DNA of 7,984 bases, taken from assembly GCA_964579675.1 (NCBI GenBank), contig CAZOIA010000230.1, forward strand, positions 1-7,984, written 5' to 3'. The position numbers and the translations under genes were made by a program. Within the stretch, counting starts at the first letter, position 1. Every line of letters starts with the position of its first letter. The DNA comes from CAZOIA01 sp964579675. Lineage in GTDB: Bacteria; Planctomycetota; Phycisphaerae; UBA1845; PWPN01. Below, piece by piece: positions 1 to 5,611 of this stretch. The notes beneath the pieces were generated by a model. That model worked only from the letters and a program-made list of their open reading frames with translations. It had not been told where the DNA came from and did not search any database.

Positions 1-228
1 GCGGTTCGGAAACACCTGGGGGGCAGCGCTTTCCGACGAGCCGCCCAAAGTGTCATGGACCCGGCCGCCAAGCCGCAGCCAGACGGGAATGAACTCGAAA
101 CCAGAGATGAAGGCCGGCCGGGGCAGATAGAACAGAGAAAACCTTGCCCCGCGTCGTCTTGCCGTGCACATCACCGCCCGTCGTGATACCATTCCGCGCG
201 ATGAGCCCTCCCGGTGGAAAGCGCAAGT
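1..228. other. Unassigned upstream region, possible 3' end of a gene
   Basis: No recognisable gene lies here. On the + strand, the frame starting at base 2 is open from the window edge to a TAG at 128-130 and reads about 42 residues (beginning RFGNTWGAALSDEPPK), with mostly G/C third positions, so it could be the tail of a truncated upstream gene. The frame starting at base 1 is also open, to a TGA at 184-186, so openness alone does not decide. A 64-residue minus-strand frame (247-53) has no family resemblance and no good ribosome site. I found no convincing terminator or promoter for the gene that follows. Confidence 0.25.
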
Positions 229-1404
229 ATGACGCCTGACGATTCATCCGTTCCGCTACCTGAGCCCGGCATGCTTCGGGCCGCTGCGCCGCCGTACTGG
301 CACGGAGCGACGGGAATCGTGCCGATGACGGTCGTATTTCTGCTCGCGACGTCCATGGCGCTTCTGGCCGGCGTCGTCCTGTTCGGCTGGAACACGCTGC
401 GTGTGCTGGCGATCTCGGTAGCGGTGGCCTTGCTGGTCGAGTCCACGTTCAATCTGCTCACCCGCCGCAGCCGATCCTGGTCGGAAAGCCACGCCCTGCT
501 GGTGGGCGCGCTGTTTGCCTGCACCTTGCCGCCGACCGTGGGTTGGCACGTCCCGGTGATCGGATCGGCGCTGGCCGTCGCGATCGAACACGCGCTATTG
601 GGGGGTCTGGGCAACTATCACTGGCATCCGGCCGCGGTGGGTCGGGTCGCGGTTCAGATGCTCTTCGACGAGGATCTCACGCCGGATCGATGGCCTGTCC
701 TGGCCCCGGGTCGCCTGGTCTGGGGCAACCTGACCGCCGGGCAGCCCTTGCCGCCCCTGCGGAGCTGGGCATCGCATCCGGTGCCCGACGGGGTGCAGGC
801 CTTCACGGCAATACGCCCGATCGATCACCTGCGATCTCCTCTGGAAACCGCGGCCGGCGCCGCCCCGGCGGAGACGATCGCCGCCCTGCTCCGCGACGTG
901 CTGCCACCCTGGCCCGACACGCTAACCGGCCTCGCCGCCGGCGCCATCGGTGAGGCCTGCACGATCGCGGTCATCATGGCAGGGCTGCTGCTGTTGGGAC
1001 GGGGATTGCTCCGGCCTCGCATGGCGGTCGCGGCGGTGGTGTCGGCGGCCATCCTCGCCGCCATCCTGCCCGTGCGGCTCCAGCCCGGGAGCCAACCGGC
1101 TACAAGCTACTGGCTCCCCGGCGCCGCCATCTGGCAAGGCCTGCCGGTGGGGCTGGGCTACGTGTGCTACCACATCACCGCCGGCGAGTTCCTGTTGGTG
1201 CTTCTGCTCCTGGCACCCGACCCGAGCAGCTCGCCGCTGACCTCACGTGGCCACGTCCTGTTCGGCGTCGCCATCGGCACCGTCACCATGCTGCTCCGCG
1301 TGGTGGTGGGCATACCCGCGGCCGGCTACTGGGCCCTGCTGGTCGCCAACACGCTCGTGCCCCTCATCGACCGCGCCACCCGCCGGCGCGTGCTTGGAAC
1401 GTGA
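229..1404 (+). CDS. NqrB/RnfD-family membrane protein, orphan, with degenerate FMN-attachment site
   Basis: An integral membrane protein of the NQR2/RnfD/RnfE family, the membrane subunits of Na+-pumping NADH:quinone reductase and the Rnf complex. Family landmarks, numbered from the ATG at 229: SHALLVGALFACTLPP at about 87-102; GGLGNYHWHPAAVGR at about 125-139, matching the family GGLGxNxFNPAxVG; LAAGAIGEACT at 235-245, matching PGSIGETS; APDPSSSPLTSRG at about 329-341; and a C-terminal LLRVVVG...LLVANTLVPLIDR block at about 355-382. About eight to ten hydrophobic segments are visible. The covalent-flavin motif SGAT-PL just before the IGE block reads AGAAPA (209-214), so the FMN-bearing Thr is Ala. 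No other rnf or nqr gene is in the window. A GTG at 214 is in frame, but the ATG at 229 has GGAAAG 7 bases upstream, so I prefer it. Family assignment is firm; function is uncertain because the complex partners and flavin site are missing. Confidence 0.85.
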   Translation: MTPDDSSVPLPEPGMLRAAAPPYWHGATGIVPMTVVFLLATSMALLAGVVLFGWNTLRVLAISVAVALLVESTFNLLTRRSRSWSESHALLVGALFACTLPPTVGWHVPVIGSALAVAIEHALLGGLGNYHWHPAAVGRVAVQMLFDEDLTPDRWPVLAPGRLVWGNLTAGQPLPPLRSWASHPVPDGVQAFTAIRPIDHLRSPLETAAGAAPAETIAALLRDVLPPWPDTLTGLAAGAIGEACTIAVIMAGLLLLGRGLLRPRMAVAAVVSAAILAAILPVRLQPGSQPATSYWLPGAAIWQGLPVGLGYVCYHITAGEFLLVLLLLAPDPSSSPLTSRGHVLFGVAIGTVTMLLRVVVGIPAAGYWALLVANTLVPLIDRATRRRVLGT

Positions 1405-1706
1405 CCGAACCGCGGCCTCCCTTATCAAGGGATGGGACAGGTAGTCGCGACTGGGCGGGACGTTCACGCGCCCTTATCCTCTTGTCCGGATTATTCATGA
1501 ATGGATTCACCACGGAGACACAAAGGCCACGGAGAGAAGAAGTTGGGTGAAATCCTCCCGGGTCGAGGGTTCGACAGTGTGTTGATGACGTTGACGACCA
1601 TGTCGGAACCCGATGCGTCGATTTCGACTGATCCCATTGTCTTCTCCGTGTCTCCGTGCCTTCGTGGTGAGTAATCCGGGCTTGGAGAGCTTGGCATCCC
1701 GGCAGT
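1405..1706. other. Convergent intergenic region with an inverted repeat element
   Basis: Gap between two converging genes (the RnfD-like gene ending at 1404 and the NhaC-family gene ending at 1707). No plausible coding sequence is present; short open frames here only translate the repeats. Its main content is the inverted repeat element at 1486-1679. No intrinsic terminator with a T-run was found, so the repeat pair may be what separates the two convergent transcripts (inference). Confidence 0.6.
1486..1679. repeat. Inverted pair of CACGGAGA-type repeats around a stem-loop
   Basis: Two related sequences face each other. The left copy (1486-1541, + strand) has CCGGATTATTC at 1486-1496, then TTCACCACGGAGACAC from 1506 running on to about 1541. 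The right copy, read on the minus strand from 1679 to about 1641, has CCGGATTACTC and then TCACCACGAAGGCACGGAGA continuing. Both contain three tandem 8-base units of consensus CACGRAGR (left: CACGGAGA, CACAAAGG, then CACGGAGA after one extra C; right: CACGAAGG, CACGGAGA, CACGGAGA). The left copy carries an extra segment of about 10 bases before TTCACC. Between them, GGGTTCGACA (1567-1576) can pair with TGTCGGAACCC (1601-1611) with one bulge. I recall similar repeats scattered through planctomycete and related genomes, but copy number cannot be checked here. Confidence 0.65.
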
Positions 1707-3515
1707 TCAAGAGAACACGGCCGCGACGGTGGTCCAACAGATGCCGGCCAGCAGGGCGGCGACGCTGGCCTGGGGGATCTGGGTCTTGACGTGGTCCATC
1801 AGATCGCAGCCGGTACACATGGAACTGAGCACGGTGGTGTCGGAGATGGGCGAGCACTGATCGCCGTAGACGCTGCCGTCCATCACGGCGGCGAAACAGA
1901 TGGTCATGAAGAACTGCGGATGGTCCAGCCCGTGGGCGCGGGCGACCGCCCAGGCCACCGGCATGGCCAGCGGAAACGCCACCGCGTAAGTGCCCCAGCT
2001 CGTCCCGGTGGAAAAGGCGATGATGATGGTCATGATCTGGAGCATCACCGGCAACAGGAAATAGGGGATCCTGTCGCCGACCAGCTCGACGAGATAGATA
2101 CCGCCGCCAGTTTCCTTGCTGATGCCCCCGATCGTCATCGCCAGCAGCAGGATGACCGAGCCCAGCACGACCCCCTTGAGCCCGTCCGCGAAGCCCTCCA
2201 TCAGCTCCTTGAGCCGCATGCCGCGGACCAATGCCAATCCCATCGCCACCAGCACCGCCGCCCCGAAGGCCCAGCGGACCTCCGGTGAGCCGTAATACAC
2301 GAACGTCCCGATCGCGATCCCGATCAACGTCACGAGGGGCGCGAAGAAGTCCACCACGTGTGGGCGATAGCCGGTCGGGACGTTGCTGGCCTGGAGCTCT
2401 CTGGCACTGAGCGGTTCGGCGTCCGGGGCGTCGAGTTGGCCGGTGCCACGGGCCCGTCTCATCGCTGCCCGGAGCTTGCGGCCCAGGAAAGGGGCCCGCT
2501 CGATACTCAGAAGGAACGTGAACGTGACCGCGAAGATGGCATAGAAACAGAACGGAACACTCTTGAAAAAGAAGGTGATTCGGTCCGCCTCGGTGACCAG
2601 CCAGGGCACGCCGGCCACGAAAACGAACGCCTGGATGTAGCCCGGCCAGGCGTTGAACGCGAGCTGGGAGGCGATCGGCGAGGCGGTCGAATCGACGATG
2701 TAGGCCAGCTCCTCGTGGCTGACATTCTGCTTGTCGGCCAGCGGTTTGACCGTCGTGCCGACCAGCACCGTGCTGATCGAACCACCCTGGAAGAAGATCA
2801 CGCCAAGACACCATGCCACCAGCTTGGCGGTTCTCGGCCCTCGGACGACCTTCCGCGTCATCAGGTCGGCGAACGCCTGAGCCGCCCCCGTCCGCGACCA
2901 GATCCCCATCAGCCCGCCCAGCATCCACAAATACAGGATCAGTACGCCGGCGGCATTCTTTGTCATCAGGCTTTCGACGAGCACGGCTTCGGTAATATTG
3001 TACCGGCCCAGCAGAAAAGCCCCGGTGGCGATGCCCGCCAGCAGCGACGTCAAAGGCTCGCGGGTCAGCCAGCACAAACCGACCGCCACCGCCGCCGGCA
3101 GCAACGACCAGTAGCCCCAATGACCTCTGGCCTCCAGTTTGCAGTAGACCGGCGCCGGCTTGCCCGCGACCTGGACGGTCTTCAGGGCGTACTCCTCGGT
3201 GACGGTGGGCTCTCCGTAATCGTTGAGCCGAATGCCACGATCCGTATTGAGGTCGGCTTGTTCGTACGGGACCACCGCGTCAATGTACCGGCGCTGGTCT
3301 TCGTACTTGTAGAAGAGCCGGCCCTGGTGGTCGCGCTCCACGTCGAGCGTAATCGTCTCGACGGTCCAGATCCGCGGCACATGGCGGCCGATGTACCACG
3401 CCCCCACCAGCGCGACCAGGAAGAACCACATGCCGGGCGACGCGATGATGGACAACAGCCTTGGGGTGACTCCCGCAGTCTTGCCGGCACGTCCCTCTGA
3501 CGGCAGCTCGCTCAT
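1707..3515 (-). CDS. NhaC-family Na+/H+ antiporter with N-terminal extracytoplasmic domain
   Basis: A 602-residue secondary transporter of the NhaC superfamily, expected to exchange Na+ for H+ (some members exchange organic acids) across the inner membrane. Signature motifs are intact: FSTGTSWGT at about 501-509 and GDQCSPISDTT at 551-561, followed by SSMCTGCDLMDHVKTQIPQA. Ten or more hydrophobic helices run from about residue 135 to the C terminus. Unusually, a lone transmembrane segment (about 29-43) is followed by a polar stretch of roughly 90 residues (44-131) before the first canonical helix (WSLLPAAVAVGLCWL). This stretch is probably extracytoplasmic and makes the protein longer than the roughly 450-500 residues usual for NhaC. 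The ATG at 3515 overlaps the TGA of the upstream arsR-like gene (TGATG), and GGAG lies 8 bases upstream, so the two are probably translationally coupled. Exact substrate is not decidable from sequence. Confidence 0.92.
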   Translation of the reverse strand: MSELPSEGRAGKTAGVTPRLLSIIASPGMWFFLVALVGAWYIGRHVPRIWTVETITLDVERDHQGRLFYKYEDQRRYIDAVVPYEQADLNTDRGIRLNDYGEPTVTEEYALKTVQVAGKPAPVYCKLEARGHWGYWSLLPAAVAVGLCWLTREPLTSLLAGIATGAFLLGRYNITEAVLVESLMTKNAAGVLILYLWMLGGLMGIWSRTGAAQAFADLMTRKVVRGPRTAKLVAWCLGVIFFQGGSISTVLVGTTVKPLADKQNVSHEELAYIVDSTASPIASQLAFNAWPGYIQAFVFVAGVPWLVTEADRITFFFKSVPFCFYAIFAVTFTFLLSIERAPFLGRKLRAAMRRARGTGQLDAPDAEPLSARELQASNVPTGYRPHVVDFFAPLVTLIGIAIGTFVYYGSPEVRWAFGAAVLVAMGLALVRGMRLKELMEGFADGLKGVVLGSVILLLAMTIGGISKETGGGIYLVELVGDRIPYFLLPVMLQIMTIIIAFSTGTSWGTYAVAFPLAMPVAWAVARAHGLDHPQFFMTICFAAVMDGSVYGDQCSPISDTTVLSSMCTGCDLMDHVKTQIPQASVAALLAGICWTTVAAVFS

Positions 3516-3931
3516 CAGAGCAACTCCGTCGGCAACCGGTCGTCGGAATCGTCCGCTGGCCCGGTATCGGCAACCGGTTCAGGGGCCCCGGCGGCTAAGT
3601 GTTCGTCTCGAGGAGCGGAGCCCGGTGCCATACGCATGCCCCCGGCGGGCCCCGAGGCTGTTGCCGTTGCGAAGAGACTTTCCACGTGGGTCTGCCACTC
3701 AGCCAGGGCGGCGGCGTTGGCATGGTAGCGCAGGCATCGTCCCTGGCGCTGCACGGAGACCAGCCCGGCCTCTCGCAGCCATTTCAGATGGAACGAGACC
3801 GCATTCGGCGCGAGTCCCACGAGGCGGCCCAACTCGCCCGCCACCATCGGGCCGGCACAAAGGGCACTCAGGATACGACGCCGATGCCCCTCGGCAAGGG
3901 CTTTGAAAACGTCCTCGTTGCGACTGGCCAT
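3515..3931 (-). CDS. ArsR-family transcriptional regulator
   Basis: A 138-residue winged-helix repressor of the ArsR/SmtB type. The N-terminal 80 residues hold the whole domain: VFKALAEGHRRRILSAL (8-24), the helix-turn-helix ELGRLVGLAPNAVSFHLKWL (33-52), then REAGLVSVQRQGRCLRYH (53-70) forming the wing. The alpha-3 metal-binding ELCVCDL-type cysteines are absent; only Cys25 and Cys66 are present, so it is unlikely to be a classical As/Cd sensor. From about residue 81 to 138 there is an Ala/Gly/Pro/Asp-rich, probably disordered tail ending DDSDDRLPTELL. Its stop overlaps the start of the NhaC-family gene, making that transporter the obvious target. A promoter and a dyad covering the transcription-start region precede it, suggesting autoregulation. 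It starts 122 bases after the pyrD stop and seems to be its own unit. Confidence 0.9.
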   Translation of the reverse strand: MASRNEDVFKALAEGHRRRILSALCAGPMVAGELGRLVGLAPNAVSFHLKWLREAGLVSVQRQGRCLRYHANAAALAEWQTHVESLFATATASGPAGGMRMAPGSAPRDEHLAAGAPEPVADTGPADDSDDRLPTELL

Positions 3932-3932
3932 T

Positions 3933-3950
3933 GTTCAATGATTCCTGAAC
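3933..3950 (-). promoter_or_regulatory. Putative ArsR-type operator
   Basis: On the coding (minus) strand the sequence GTTCAGGAATCATTGAAC is a dyad with perfect 5-base arms (GTTCA/TGAAC) and an 8-base centre. TTGAA/TTCAA-type half-sites are typical of ArsR-family operators. It lies from about +1 to +18 of the predicted promoter and contains the AGGA that probably serves as the ribosome-binding site, so a bound repressor would block transcription of arsR-nhaC. The dyad is seen directly; the repressor assignment is inference. Confidence 0.5.
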
Positions 3951-3956
3951 GGTCGC

Positions 3957-3984
3957 ATCCTAGGCATCGGCGGCCCGGTGTCAA
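3957..3984 (-). promoter_or_regulatory. Sigma-70-type promoter for arsR-nhaC
   Basis: Minus-strand TTGACA (3984-3979, perfect -35) is followed by a 16-base spacer and TAGGAT (3962-3957, 4 of 6 matches to TATAAT). Transcription would begin near 3950, about 20 bases before the arsR-like ATG and right at the edge of the dyad operator. This separates the arsR-nhaC pair from upstream pyrD. Confidence 0.6.
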
Positions 3985-3992
3985 GCGGCGGT

Positions 3993-4007
3993 GTTGGCGC
4001 AGCCAAC
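3993..4007. other. Short perfect hairpin downstream of pyrD
   Basis: GTTGGC (3993-3998) and GCCAAC (4002-4007) form a perfect 6-bp stem with a 3-base loop, between the pyrD stop and the arsR promoter. There is no T-run on either side, so it is not a standard intrinsic terminator. It might pause polymerase or assist Rho-dependent ending of pyrD, or be chance. Confidence 0.3.
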
Positions 4008-4053
4008 GGAATCGGATGATGTCCTGTCGGCGTATGGACGATTCGACCTCGCC

Positions 4054-5037
4054 TCAGCCCGCAGGAGTCTCGTCGCCCCTGGGCCGAAGCCGGCCCACGA
4101 GCTGGGCCACCGAAGCGATCCCGTGCCGGTGAAGGTAATCCTTGACCCCGGCGATGACCTTCAGCGGCGTGGTCGGATCGACGAACAACGCCGTTCCGAT
4201 CCCAACCGCGGTGGCGCCGGCGAGCAGGAACTCCGCCGCATCGGGACCATTCTGAATCCCCCCTATCCCGATAATGGGGATGCCGGCGGGCCCGGCGACC
4301 TCGCGGTATACGCGATGCACGAGGTGCAGAGCCAATGGCTTGATGGCCGGCCCGCTCAATCCGCCGGTCGTGTTCGCGAGGACCGGCTGGCGTTGCTCGA
4401 CGTCGATCGCCATCCCGACGAACGTATTGACCATGGACAGAGAATCAGCGCCGGCCTCGATCGCCGCCCGGGCCGGCTCGGTGATGTCCGTCACGTTGGG
4501 CGAGAGCTTGACGATGAGCACCGTCCGCTGCACCACCTGCCGGACCGCGGACACGAGCCGCGACAGGGCCCGGGCATCGGTGCCGAAAACCAGCCCGTTC
4601 TCGACGTTCGGGCAACTGACGTTGAGTTCCAGGGCGGCCACCGCCTCCTGCGGATCGAGCCGCTCACACACCGCCCGGTACTCGTCGATGGTGTGGCCGG
4701 CCACGTTCACGATCGCGGGAACGCCCAACCCGGCCAGCACCGGCAGCTTCTCAGCCACGAACCGCTCCAGCCCCACGTTGGCCAGACCGATCGCGTTGAG
4801 CATGCCGCCCGCCGCCTCGACGATCCGCGGCGGCGGGTTGCCCTTGCGCTCGTGCAGCGTGATGCTCTTGGTGGTGAACGCCCCGAGGCGGCTGAGGTCC
4901 ATAAACGGCGCGTACTCGTCGCCGTACCCGCAGGTGCCCGAAGCCGTGATGACCGGATTCCGCAGCGTCAGATGCCCGATCCGGACGCGCATGTCGATCG
5001 CCGACGATGACGGCAATGCCGGCATGACGCGAAGCAT
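4054..5037 (-). CDS. pyrD: Dihydroorotate dehydrogenase, class 1B catalytic subunit
   Basis: Oxidises dihydroorotate to orotate in de novo pyrimidine synthesis; a cytoplasmic FMN TIM-barrel. Visible motifs: NPVITASGTCGYGDEY at 27-42, TTKSIT at 55-60 with the FMN-contacting lysine, ELNVSCPNVENG at 137-148 whose Cys142 is the class 1 catalytic base (class 2 has Ser), VKLSPN at 176-181, NTTGGLSGP at 222-230 and IIGIGGIQNG at 255-264 for phosphate binding. The class 1B enzyme normally pairs with the PyrK electron-transfer subunit (FAD/2Fe-2S, NAD-linked); no pyrK is in the window. The ATG at 5037 has AGGGG 9 bases upstream and gives 327 residues. An in-frame ATG at 4992 gives 312 residues, closer to the usual 300-312 and to the family N terminus, and a TTGACA at 5061-5056 might even place transcription start inside the longer version. 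Family certain; start uncertain. Confidence 0.95.
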   Translation of the reverse strand: MLRVMPALPSSSAIDMRVRIGHLTLRNPVITASGTCGYGDEYAPFMDLSRLGAFTTKSITLHERKGNPPPRIVEAAGGMLNAIGLANVGLERFVAEKLPVLAGLGVPAIVNVAGHTIDEYRAVCERLDPQEAVAALELNVSCPNVENGLVFGTDARALSRLVSAVRQVVQRTVLIVKLSPNVTDITEPARAAIEAGADSLSMVNTFVGMAIDVEQRQPVLANTTGGLSGPAIKPLALHLVHRVYREVAGPAGIPIIGIGGIQNGPDAAEFLLAGATAVGIGTALFVDPTTPLKVIAGVKDYLHRHGIASVAQLVGRLRPRGDETPAG

Positions 5038-5087
5038 CCGGCAACGCCCCTACGGTGTCAAGAACAGGCCAAGCACACAAAGCAGCC

Positions 5088-5116
5088 CTGCACCGCCGTC
5101 CCTGGTTGGGTATAAT
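5088..5116 (+). promoter_or_regulatory. Probable panD promoter
   Basis: A perfect TATAAT at 5111-5116 preceded by TTGGG. The -35 position 17 bases upstream (CTGCAC, 5088-5093) is a poor match, so the promoter may rely on its -10 or on an activator. Transcription would begin near 5123, giving a leader of about 112 bases before the panD ATG. The region is shared with the divergent pyrD gene. Confidence 0.55.
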
Positions 5117-5126
5117 GCCCAGGTCG

Positions 5127-5225
5127 AGCGGTTTGTCTGACCGCTTGGCTGTGACTCCTGAGAGCCGCACGCCTCGGCCCGCGCGGCCCTCCGCAGGAGT
5201 TGAGAGCTCCATCTGTGATGAGGGA
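5127..5225 (+). promoter_or_regulatory. Structured 5' leader of panD
   Basis: Two stems are visible in the predicted leader. The first is AGCGGT (5127-5132) with ACCGCT (5140-5145), loop of 7. The second pairs ACTCCTG (5154-5160) perfectly with CAGGAGT (5194-5200), extended inward by GAG (5162-5164) with CTC (5189-5191) and CCGC (5165-5168) with GCGG (5183-5186). An alternative pairing exists: CCCTC (5187-5191) is complementary to GAGGG (5220-5224), which overlaps the likely panD Shine-Dalgarno. No T-run follows the stems, so translation control is more plausible than attenuation. I do not recognise a known riboswitch class. Confidence 0.4.
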
Positions 5226-5234
5226 ACAAGGATC

Positions 5235-5588
5235 ATGCGACGCTTTATGCTAAAGTCGAAAATTCACCGGGCCACGCTGACCGGAATCGAGCTTCACTAC
5301 GAGGGCAGCGTCACGGTGGATCAGGACCTGCTGGATGCGGCGGACATCTTGCCGGGCGAGCAGGTCCAGGTGTTGAATCTCAACAACGGGGCCCGCCTGA
5401 TCACCTACGCCATTTCCGCACCCCGGGGATCGGGGACGGTGCTGTTGAACGGTCCGGCGGCGCGGCGGGGCATGACCGGCGATCTGGTCAGCATCCTGTC
5501 ATACTGCGACATCGGCGACGAGGATGCCCGCCGGTTCAAACCCAAGGTCATCCTGGTCGGCGAAGGCAACCGGGCGACGAGGAAGTAG
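5235..5588 (+). CDS. panD: Aspartate 1-decarboxylase (pyruvoyl-dependent proenzyme)
   Basis: Converts L-aspartate to beta-alanine, the amine half of pantothenate, for coenzyme A synthesis; cytoplasmic tetramer. The 117-residue protein matches E. coli PanD nearly position by position: MLKSKIHRA (5-13) with Lys9, the self-cleavage site Gly24-Ser25 in HYEGS where Ser25 becomes the pyruvoyl group, Arg54, Thr57-Tyr58 in RLITYAI, and Asn72 in LLNGPAA. This numbering fixes the start at the ATG at 5235. It has AGGGA (5221-5225) 9 bases upstream and a second AAGGA very close to the ATG. Length is near the usual 117-130. It follows a structured leader and is followed after 23 bases by an AI-2E-family gene, probably co-transcribed. 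panB and panC are not in the window. Confidence 0.97.
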   Translation: MRRFMLKSKIHRATLTGIELHYEGSVTVDQDLLDAADILPGEQVQVLNLNNGARLITYAISAPRGSGTVLLNGPAARRGMTGDLVSILSYCDIGDEDARRFKPKVILVGEGNRATRK

Positions 5589-5611
5589 AGCCGGACAGGA
5601 GCCTCCTTGCC

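Noticed and set aside
159..190. TTGCCG...GATACC as a promoter for the RnfD-like gene
   Set aside because: The spacer is 20 bases and both hexamers are poor matches.
1506..1671. CRISPR-like array
   Set aside because: There are only two copies, they are inverted, the units are 8 bases, and there are no spacers or cas genes.
1507..3120. Long minus-strand open frame of 537 codons
   Set aside because: It is a different frame over the NhaC gene, with Arg/Gly/Asp-rich low-complexity content and no motifs; its end translates the repeat element. High GC makes such shadows common.
2358..3500. Plus-strand open frame of 380 codons antisense to the NhaC gene
   Set aside because: Composition is Arg/Gln/Asp-rich shadow sequence, no family resemblance, while the opposite strand carries clear NhaC motifs.
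3991..5010. Plus-strand open frame of 339 codons antisense to pyrD
   Set aside because: Shadow of a well-supported gene; repetitive Arg/Asp/His content and no recognisable domain.
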